Shown piece after piece: positions 15,670-22,040 of a DNA stretch of 26,678 bases; positions within the stretch are counted from its first letter, which is position 1, and every line of letters begins with the position of its first letter. The stretch covers positions 1 to 26,678 of the forward strand of contig JAPPNY010000114.1 in assembly GCA_028818385.1 (NCBI GenBank), read 5' to 3'. This DNA comes from Spirochaetaceae bacterium. GTDB taxonomy: Bacteria > Spirochaetota > Spirochaetia > SZUA-6 > Bin103. Position numbers and translations under genes: made by a program. The notes beneath the pieces are model-generated. The model was given only the letters and a program-made list of their open reading frames with translations, had not been told where the DNA came from and searched no databases.

Positions 15670-15783
15670 GACGATCAGTATGCTGGCGGCGAGGGAGACG
15701 CCGGCGCCGATCAGGGCCGGAAGCGCTACCTGGTCGATTGGCGTTGTCCTGAAGGTGGGTTGCCGGCGGCCGGCATGCGCCCT

Positions 15784-16551
15784 TCAGACAAGGGCGACGG
15801 CCTTCGCCAAGCCGGCGGTCCAGCCGCCGTCGGCGTTGTACGCGGCTCCGGTGACGAAGCCCGACTCGTCTCCGGCCAGGAACAGCGCCACCTGGGCGAT
15901 GTCCTCGGGGACGCCGATACGGCCCAGCGGCGCGATCTGCTCTCCGAACCGCCGGCTCTCCGGCCGTTCGTTGAGAAACGGCGCCGACATCGGCGTGTCG
16001 ATCCACCCCGGGCAGATGCAGTTGACGCGCACGCCCTCGGGGCCGTGATCGAGCGCCATGGCGCGGGTGAGCTGCATCGCGGCTCCCTTGGTTGCGCAGT
16101 ACCCGGCGATGTCGGATTCGGCGTAGAAGCTGTTCGCGGAGGCGGTGATGATGAACGAGCCGCCGCCGGAGCGGATCATGGCGGGAATGCCGAACTTGCC
16201 GAGCAGGAACGCGCCCTTCACGTTCACGGCGAACATGCGGTCCCAGTCCTCCTCCGGAAGATCGACGACGGAGCCGTCCCGGAGAATCGCCGCGTTGCTG
16301 AACACGACGTGCAGGGCGCCATGCTCGCCCAGCGTCCGCTCGACGACCGCCTCCACCTGGTCGGCGGCGCCCACGTCCGCGGCGATCGGAACGATGCGGC
16401 CGTCCCCGGCGCTCGCGGTCTCATCGAGGCCGGCCGAGTCGATGTCGATCGCCACCACGACTGCCCCTTCGGCGGCGAACAACCGCGCAGAGGCACGGCC
16501 GATGCCGCTGGCGGCACCGCTCACGATCGCCACCTTGTCCCTCAGTCGCAT
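15784..16551 (-). CDS. Short-chain dehydrogenase/reductase (SDR)
   Basis: A classical NAD(P)-dependent SDR of 255 residues. The nucleotide-binding motif is GAASGIG at residues 12-18. An Asp in the AIDID strand favours NAD over NADP. Further motifs are FSNAAI, catalytic Ser138 in TASANS, and Tyr151-x3-Lys155 in YCATK. The C-terminal end includes CPGWIDTP and NADGGWTAG. A GGGAGG Shine-Dalgarno lies eight nt before the ATG. It is 15 nt downstream of the dioxygenase/HEAT gene and in the same direction as the aldolase, so it probably oxidises or reduces an alcohol in the same pathway. The substrate cannot be deduced. Confidence 0.92.
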   Translation of the reverse strand: MRLRDKVAIVSGAASGIGRASARLFAAEGAVVVAIDIDSAGLDETASAGDGRIVPIAADVGAADQVEAVVERTLGEHGALHVVFSNAAILRDGSVVDLPEEDWDRMFAVNVKGAFLLGKFGIPAMIRSGGGSFIITASANSFYAESDIAGYCATKGAAMQLTRAMALDHGPEGVRVNCICPGWIDTPMSAPFLNERPESRRFGEQIAPLGRIGVPEDIAQVALFLAGDESGFVTGAAYNADGGWTAGLAKAVALV

Positions 16552-16566
16552 CCCGGTCGCCTCCCT

Positions 16567-18225
16567 TCAGAACTCGTTGGCCGGCGTGATCGACGGGTCC
16601 CACCGTTCTGCGGTCAGCAGGCCGATCGCCGCGGCCAGCGCCGCCGGGGATCCGATGCGCCGCAGCGCCTCCACCGCGTAGGTCGCGACCTGACCGCAGC
16701 GGTCGTCGAGCGCGTGGATCAGGTCGTCCTCCGCGGCGGACGCGGCAGGACCCAGGCGGGCGAGCGCCGTCGCGGCGTTCACGCGCACCTGGTCGCGCAC
16801 GCACCAGGTTCTCATCTCTTCCTCTTCCCAGGCGGGCCTCTTCAGCCGGAACAGCGCTCCCAGCGGCGCTGCCGCTTCAGATGCGCCGATGGCTCCCAGC
16901 GCATCCGCAACCGTCCGCACCACGAGATGGGACGGGTCGTCCAGCGCGCCGATCAGCGCCGGGACAGCCGCCAGCGCCTCCCGGTCCATCTCGCCCAGCG
17001 CGAAGGCGGCGTTCATCCGAGCCCATCCGTCCCCGCCTTCCAGCAGGTCCAGCAGGGGAGGGACCGCGGCGGTGCCGATTGCGGACAGGGCATAGGCGGC
17101 GTCGTCGAGCCGCAGCGCGCTCTCGATCGAGCCGTGACGGCGATGCTGCTCGGCCATCCGTGTCCGCATCATCGAAGCGGCGTCGCCACGGCCGCGCAGT
17201 GACTCGATCAGCGCGGAGACCGCCGGCCCGCCGATCGCTCCCAGTGCGTAGACGGCGGCCACCCGCACCGGGTCGGGACGGCGATTCAGGCAGCTCATCA
17301 GGGCCGAGACCGCCGGCGCCGCATCCCCTCCCAGGGTCGCCAGCGTTTCGGCTGCAGCCACCCGGTCCGCGTCCGGGCGGTCGTGCTCCAACGCGGACAG
17401 CAGCGCGCTCACGCCGACGCGAGGCTGACGGTGGGGCAATGCGCCGCTGCGAAGGCTCGCGTAGCGGTCTCCGGCGCCGCGAAGCCAGTCCCAGAGATGC
17501 GACCAGGCGAGCGACATCCGGTCGCCACCGTAGCGCTCCGGGTCGCTCCACAGGTGATCGGGTCCCGCCCGGCCGTCTGGCTGCGGCAGCGACGCGCGCT
17601 GATAGATGAACTTGACCATGAACCGCCTCTGGCCGCTCAGGTTGATGCCGGCCGCGTGGCCGACGTCGAAGTGGGTGATGGAAACCGTACCGGCCGGCCC
17701 GGAAACCGCCAGCGGCCGCCCGCGCTCGGCTTCGTTGAGGGTGGTGTTCAGGTGTGTCCCCGGTATCACGTGGGTGGGGCCCAGGGAATCGGGCGTGTCC
17801 TGCGGGTAGTACATGACCCGCGCATAGCGGATGTGGTGGTGACGCGGCCGCGCGAGCGGGGTGTAGGAGTCCTGGTGGCAGTTGGCCGCGAGTTTTGCGG
17901 CGCGATCCAGTCCGGGATCCTCCGGCGGCTCCTCCACGTGACAGAAACGATGTGGGTGCTCCAGGTAGTCCGGTCCCAGCAGGGTCCGGAGGGCGCCGTG
18001 CACTTCCGGGGACTTCAGCACGTGCCTCATCTCCGGCACCAGCGGGAGGATGTTGTTGCCGGGGTTGCCCGCCCGGTCGGGGATCGACTTGTCGAGCCGC
18101 CGCCGGATGGACTCGTGCAGCTCGCGCGGCAGCGACGGCTGCAGGATCAGGTAGCCGTCGGCGATGAACTGCCGAACCTGCTCGTCGCTCAGGGGAGTCG
18201 TGGTGCCGGTGTGCCCGTTGTCCAT
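16567..18225 (-). CDS. Phytanoyl-CoA dioxygenase-like domain fused to HEAT repeats
   Basis: The 552-residue product has two parts. Residues 1-235 resemble the PhyH family of Fe(II)/2-oxoglutarate oxygenases. DEQVRQFIADGYLIL is the usual N-terminal helix, His117-x-Asp119 in NCHQDSY and a distal His190 in DVGHAAGIN complete a facial triad, and Arg200/201 could bind 2-oxoglutarate. THVIPGTHL is also typical. From about residue 265 to the end there are repeated helical pairs (VRVAAVYALGAIG, ARMNAAFALGEM, VRVNAATALARLG and similar), characteristic of HEAT/PBS-lyase repeats. PhyH proteins normally end near 250-300 residues. The ATG is 7 nt after the aldolase gene. The HEAT part may recruit a protein or carrier-bound substrate; that is inference. 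Confidence 0.85.
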   Translation of the reverse strand: MDNGHTGTTTPLSDEQVRQFIADGYLILQPSLPRELHESIRRRLDKSIPDRAGNPGNNILPLVPEMRHVLKSPEVHGALRTLLGPDYLEHPHRFCHVEEPPEDPGLDRAAKLAANCHQDSYTPLARPRHHHIRYARVMYYPQDTPDSLGPTHVIPGTHLNTTLNEAERGRPLAVSGPAGTVSITHFDVGHAAGINLSGQRRFMVKFIYQRASLPQPDGRAGPDHLWSDPERYGGDRMSLAWSHLWDWLRGAGDRYASLRSGALPHRQPRVGVSALLSALEHDRPDADRVAAAETLATLGGDAAPAVSALMSCLNRRPDPVRVAAVYALGAIGGPAVSALIESLRGRGDAASMMRTRMAEQHRRHGSIESALRLDDAAYALSAIGTAAVPPLLDLLEGGDGWARMNAAFALGEMDREALAAVPALIGALDDPSHLVVRTVADALGAIGASEAAAPLGALFRLKRPAWEEEEMRTWCVRDQVRVNAATALARLGPAASAAEDDLIHALDDRCGQVATYAVEALRRIGSPAALAAAIGLLTAERWDPSITPANEF

Positions 18226-18232
18226 GGTGGCT

Positions 18233-19078
18233 CTACTCTACTCCGGTTGATACCGCGGCTCCGGTTGATACTGCGGCCACGGCCGCCCGCGCGCCTTCAT
18301 GCAGCAGGGCCAGCTCGTCGACGAGCTCGAAGAACCGGCAGCCCCTGCCGACCCAATCGGCGGCTGCGTCAGGCCTGGATGGCGTGGTGCCGAACGCAAC
18401 GCCGTGTTGCAGGCACAGGTCGAGCACGGTGCCGAGCGCCGCTTTCATGTCCGGGTGATCGTACTCGCCAGGATGCCCCAGAGAGATCGCCGTGTCGTAG
18501 GGGCCCACGTACACCATGTCCAGGTGCGGCGTCGCGACGATCTCGGCTGCGCGCTCCAGGCCGGCCATCGTCTCGATGTGGGCGATCACGGCGGTCGCCT
18601 CGTTGCTGCGCCGCAGCCAGTCGGCGTCGTCCTGCGGGTACGTGTAGTCGGCGCCGCCGTAGCCGGGTGCCCCGGCGCGGCTGCCGAGCGGCGGGTACTT
18701 GACCAGATCGACCAGCTCGGCCACCTGCTCGGCCGATTCGGTGCGCGGGAGCTGGATGCCCACCACCCCCGCGTCCAGCAGGCGCGCCGCTTCGGATCGG
18801 TTCAGCTCGCCGACCTTGGAGATGACCGGAATGCCGTTGTCGCGGGCAGAGAGCACGAAGTCGGGAAGCTCGCTGCCCTCGAACATGCCGTGCTCCTTCT
18901 CGACGAAGATGAAGTCGAAGCCGGCGTTGCGGAAGATCTTGACCAGCGACGGCCGCAGGTACTCGACCGCCATCGCGCCGAGCAGCGGCGGCCCGCCGCG
19001 CACGCGCCGCCTGAAGCCGCGTCCGAGCGCCGTCGGGTCATGCTGCGCGCCGTGGTCGTTCTCTGTGGTCCTGGCCAT
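18233..19078 (-). CDS. HpcH/HpaI aldolase/citrate lyase family protein
   Basis: A 281-residue class II, metal-dependent aldolase of the HpaI type, which cleaves or forms 2-keto-3-deoxy acids using pyruvate. Motifs: FDFIFVEKEHGMFEG (catalytic His), LLDAGVVGIQLPRTE, YPPLGSRAGAPGYGG, AHIETMAGLE (metal-binding Glu) and VYVGPYDTAISLG. The position that is usually a substrate-binding Arg in the strand before RLLDAG appears to be Lys (VISKVGE). AGGAGG (19085-19090) touches the ATG at 19084 but lies six nt before the ATG at 19078, so 19078 is chosen. It heads the minus-strand operon. The C-terminus contains a duplicated six-residue unit from an 18-bp tandem repeat. Confidence 0.88.
   Translation of the reverse strand: MARTTENDHGAQHDPTALGRGFRRRVRGGPPLLGAMAVEYLRPSLVKIFRNAGFDFIFVEKEHGMFEGSELPDFVLSARDNGIPVISKVGELNRSEAARLLDAGVVGIQLPRTESAEQVAELVDLVKYPPLGSRAGAPGYGGADYTYPQDDADWLRRSNEATAVIAHIETMAGLERAAEIVATPHLDMVYVGPYDTAISLGHPGEYDHPDMKAALGTVLDLCLQHGVAFGTTPSRPDAAADWVGRGCRFFELVDELALLHEGARAAVAAVSTGAAVSTGVE
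18241..18276 (-). repeat. 18-bp in-frame tandem duplication at the 3' end of the aldolase gene
   Basis: Units 18241-18258 and 18259-18276 differ at one base (C versus T). They encode two VSTG-containing six-residue copies at the extreme C-terminus (AAVSTG then AAVSTG). This is a seen feature; a recent slippage duplication is the simplest cause. Confidence 0.9.
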
Positions 19079-19189
19079 CGTCATCCTCCTCTGTCGCGCG
19101 TCGGTGTCAGTGCGATCGTGTGGATCTCGTACGGCTCCTGCGTGTAATCGTGCTCGATGCGTGGCATGCCGTGGAACGCTCGGGGGAGT

Positions 19190-19229
19190 GGATGCTACGC
19201 TGCATCCTCCGCGGTGACCATCAGGTCAC
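19190..19229. promoter_or_regulatory. Two neighbouring inverted repeats in the divergent promoter region
   Basis: Between the divergent aldolase and aminotransferase genes (19079-19247) lie GGATGC-N6-GCATCC (19190-19207) and GTGACC-ATCA-GGTCAC (19214-19229). Both have perfect 6-bp arms. A palindrome GGCATGCC is at 19163-19170, and TGTAAT (19143-19148), a near-consensus -10 for the plus strand, lacks a clear -35. Dyads of this kind commonly bind dimeric repressors, which would co-regulate both arms. No regulator gene is present in this window. Confidence 0.45.
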
Positions 19230-19247
19230 GCGGCATCGTTACCATAT

Positions 19248-20630
19248 ATGAACGCCCGAACCCCATCCGGCTCGATTGCCGAACGATCCTTGATTGCCGA
19301 ACGATCCCTGATCGCCGAGCACTTCCGCGCCGCCTCAGAGGTGATGCCCGGCGGGGTCAACTCCTCCACCCGGGTCAACAAGGCGCTCGGCACGCCCATG
19401 TACGTCGCGCGTGCCGAGGGCAGCCGCATCACCGACATCGATGGCCGCACCTTCATCGACCTGTGTTGCGGCCACGGCGCGGCACTGCTCGGCCACGGCC
19501 ATCCTGCGATCGCGGACGCCCTGGCGACCGCGGCCCGGATCGGCTTCCCTTCCGTCTACGAAACGACCCACCACGAGGAGCTGGCGCGGCTCGTGTGCCG
19601 GTCGGTTCCGTCGGCGGACCGGGTGCGGTTCTGCTCCTCCGGATCGGAGGCGACGCTGCACCTCATCCGCGCCTGCCGTGCGCACACCGGCCGCGACAGG
19701 ATCATCCGAATCGAGGGCCATTTCCACGGCTACCACGAGCTGATCTACATCGGCGGCCATCCGCCGGCCGACCGGCTGGCGCGCAATCGCATGCAGCCGT
19801 ACCTGGAGTCCCCGGGCATCCCGCGCGAGTTCGCGCGCCTGATCGTCCCTATCCCGCACAACGACGTGGACGCCCTGGAGCAGGCGGTCGATCGCCACGG
19901 CAAGGAGACGGCCGCGCTCATGCTGGAGCCCGTGAACTGGAACTGGGGGGCGATCCGGCCCGAGCCCGCCTACCTGAAGCGCATGCGGGAGCTCACTGCC
20001 GAGGCCGGCATCGTGCTGTTCTTCGACGAGATCCAGTCGGCGTTCAAGACGCGCCACCTGACCGCACAGGCCGAGTACGGCGTCACCCCCGACGTCACCA
20101 CCATCGGCAAGTCGCTGGGCGGCGGGCTGCCGGTGTCCGCGTTCTCGGGCAGTGCGCGGATCATGGACCTCTTCCAGCCGGTCGGCCCGGTGCAGCACTC
20201 CGGCACCTTCAACGCCCATCCGGTGCCGATCCTGGCCGCGCTGGCGTTCGTGCGGGAGACCGGCAAGCCGTATTTCTACGACACGCTGGAGGCGCTGGAG
20301 GACCATTTCGATCGCGGCCTGAAGCGCATCATCGCCGACCATGGGCTGAACATGATCGCGCCCGTGTCCGGCGGGCGGTTCACCGTCATCTTCGGGCGCA
20401 CCACGCCGCCGTCCCGGTACGAGGACTGCCTCTGCCACGACAAGCGGGTGATGCTGCGGTTCATCAAGGGGTGCTACGACCGCGGCGTCTACCTGCACGA
20501 CTACGGCGGCGGCCCGATCCACCACGGCTTCTCCGTGCAGCACACCACGGAGGACCTGGACGAGGCGCTGAACGTGATGGAGGACACCTTGGCGGAGATG
20601 AAGCGCGGCGGAGCGGTCCCGACGGTCTGA
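19248..20630 (+). CDS. Glutamate-1-semialdehyde 2,1-aminomutase-like class III aminotransferase
   Basis: A PLP-dependent enzyme of 460 residues. It has the HemL-like N-terminal MPGGVNSSTRV and DIDGRTFIDL. SGSEAT binds the PLP phosphate, GHFHGYHE and FFDEIQSAFK (usually FDEVMTGFR) follow, and the Schiff-base Lys288 lies in TTIGKSLGGGLP. The changes in the FDE motif and its partner LarA suggest a catabolic aminotransferase or aminomutase rather than the heme-pathway HemL. The N-terminal 25 residues contain the duplicated unit IAERSL-IAERSL. No Shine-Dalgarno sequence is obvious before ATG 19248. It is followed after eight nt by the LarA-type gene and is divergent from the aldolase operon. Confidence 0.87.
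   Translation: MNARTPSGSIAERSLIAERSLIAEHFRAASEVMPGGVNSSTRVNKALGTPMYVARAEGSRITDIDGRTFIDLCCGHGAALLGHGHPAIADALATAARIGFPSVYETTHHEELARLVCRSVPSADRVRFCSSGSEATLHLIRACRAHTGRDRIIRIEGHFHGYHELIYIGGHPPADRLARNRMQPYLESPGIPREFARLIVPIPHNDVDALEQAVDRHGKETAALMLEPVNWNWGAIRPEPAYLKRMRELTAEAGIVLFFDEIQSAFKTRHLTAQAEYGVTPDVTTIGKSLGGGLPVSAFSGSARIMDLFQPVGPVQHSGTFNAHPVPILAALAFVRETGKPYFYDTLEALEDHFDRGLKRIIADHGLNMIAPVSGGRFTVIFGRTTPPSRYEDCLCHDKRVMLRFIKGCYDRGVYLHDYGGGPIHHGFSVQHTTEDLDEALNVMEDTLAEMKRGGAVPTV
19275..19310 (+). repeat. 18-bp in-frame tandem duplication at the 5' end of the aminotransferase gene
   Basis: Units 19275-19292 and 19293-19310 differ at one base and encode consecutive IAERSL units. A decayed third copy (ATCGCCGAGC) follows. 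Another 18-bp duplication with one mismatch is in the neighbouring aldolase gene. Confidence 0.9.
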
Positions 20631-20638
20631 TAAGCGGT

Positions 20639-21853
20639 ATGACGGTCACGATCCCCTGGAACGCCTGGTTCGAAGACGGCGAGCTGGAGCTGTCGTTCCC
20701 GGACGCATGGCACGTGGACGTGCTGCGCATGCGTGCGACGCCGGCGCCGCCGGCGACGATAGCGGAGAGGATCGCCGCGCCCCTCGGCAGCGAGCCGCTC
20801 CGCATCCTGGCGCGCGGCAAGCGTCGGGTGGGCATCGCCGTGGACGACATCGCACGCCCCACGCCCGTCCACGAATTCCTGCCGCAGGTGGTGAACGAGC
20901 TTCTGGCCGCCGGCGTTCCGGACGACGGCATCCAGGTGTTCGTGGCGTCCGGCGCGCACCGCACGCCCGTGCGCGGCGACGTGGTCCGCAAGATCGGCGC
21001 GCCGCTCGCCGAGCGGCTGAAGGTCGTCTACCACAACCCGTACGACAACCTCGCCGACCTGGGCCGGACCAGCAACGGCGTGCCGATCGCGATCAACCGC
21101 AGCTACCTGGACTGCGACTTCCGCATCAGCATCGGCGGCATCACCCCGCACGACTTCGCGGGCTTCGGCGGCGGCTACAAGACGGTGACGGTGGGGCTGA
21201 GCGGCATCCGCGCGCTGCACGAGACCCACATCGAGCGGATCGCCGAGTTCGACGCCGGCGTCGCCCGCATCGAGGGCAACCGCTTCCAGGAGTACGTGCA
21301 GGAGATCGGGGCGAAGGTGGGGATCGACTTCGCGATCAATGCGGTGATGACCGCGCGGCGCGGGATCGCCGACCTCTACGCCGGCGACCCGGATGCCGTG
21401 TTTCGCAGAGCGTGCGCGTCGGCGCGCGAGCGGTACGCCACGCCGAACGCGGGCGGCTACGACGTGGCCGTGCTGAACGCCTACCCCAAGGACATCGACT
21501 GGGTGCAGTCGCTGATGGCCCTGAACGTCTCCTTCTTCGGCAACGAGACGCTGGTGGCGGACGGCGGCACGGTGGTGGTGACCACGCCGGCGGTCGACGG
21601 CGGGGCGCTCCACTACCTGGGCGGCGAGGGAATGGAGGGCTACGCCGTGGCGGGTGCGGACGCGATGCGGGGCCGGCGGCTGATCGTCTGCTCGCCCGGG
21701 CTGAACCGGCACGACGTCGCCACGTACTTTCCGCCGGGCGCATCCTCGCATGCGACCTGGGACGACACCCTGGCCGAGTTGAAGACTCACCACGGCGGGG
21801 ACTGCCGGGCGTGCGTGGTGGAGTGCGCGTCGATGCAGCTGCTCGCCCCCTGA
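20639..21853 (+). CDS. LarA-type nickel-dependent lactate racemase family protein
   Basis: A 404-residue enzyme of the LarA (DUF2088) family, which uses a nickel-pincer nucleotide to racemise or epimerise alpha-hydroxy acids. Motifs: D69-D-I-A-R-P-T-P, His107 in SGAHRTP, His171 in ITPHDFAGFGGG, Lys181 in GGYKTVT and His197 in LHETH. These align with Lactobacillus LarA Asp72, His108, His174, Lys184 and His200 at a nearly constant offset, so the cofactor-binding Lys and Ni-ligand His are kept. The ATG lies eight nt after the aminotransferase stop, so they are probably cotranscribed. The maturation genes larB, larC and larE are not in this window. The substrate is unknown and need not be lactate; many LarA homologues act on other hydroxy acids. 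Confidence 0.88.
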   Translation: MTVTIPWNAWFEDGELELSFPDAWHVDVLRMRATPAPPATIAERIAAPLGSEPLRILARGKRRVGIAVDDIARPTPVHEFLPQVVNELLAAGVPDDGIQVFVASGAHRTPVRGDVVRKIGAPLAERLKVVYHNPYDNLADLGRTSNGVPIAINRSYLDCDFRISIGGITPHDFAGFGGGYKTVTVGLSGIRALHETHIERIAEFDAGVARIEGNRFQEYVQEIGAKVGIDFAINAVMTARRGIADLYAGDPDAVFRRACASARERYATPNAGGYDVAVLNAYPKDIDWVQSLMALNVSFFGNETLVADGGTVVVTTPAVDGGALHYLGGEGMEGYAVAGADAMRGRRLIVCSPGLNRHDVATYFPPGASSHATWDDTLAELKTHHGGDCRACVVECASMQLLAP

Positions 21854-22040
21854 GCGACCGCGCCGCCAGCGCCGGCATGGTCACGTGGTGTCGCAGCGAT
21901 CGCGTTCGGGGACGCCGGGCCGGTAGCGGCCTGTGACCCATCGGCGCCGGTCCGGCAACTCGGCCGGCAGCATGACGATCGCCATGAAGCTTGCAGCCGC
22001 ATGTCCCTGCGATGATCGGTAGTTTCGGCGGAGAGGTGAG
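21854..22040. other. Intergenic region between convergent genes
   Basis: This 187-bp gap separates the stop of the plus-strand LarA-type gene from the stop of the minus-strand lipoprotein. It contains a weak hairpin (GGCCG-GTAG-CGGCC at 21918-21931) without a T tract. I see no convincing gene or terminator in it. Confidence 0.6.

Noticed and set aside
14764..17202. An 812-codon plus-strand open frame across three minus-strand genes
   Set aside because: It runs through the GT4-type, SDR and PhyH-HEAT genes, each with clear motifs. The shadow product is low-complexity and family-less.
18219..18231. GCCACCATGG around the PhyH-HEAT start, identical to a eukaryotic Kozak context
   Set aside because: The neighbours and tRNAs are bacterial, and a ten-base match by chance in GC-rich DNA is not evidence for eukaryotic origin.
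21918..21931. Hairpin in the convergent intergenic gap, considered as a bidirectional terminator
   Set aside because: The stem is five base pairs and no T tract lies on either side.
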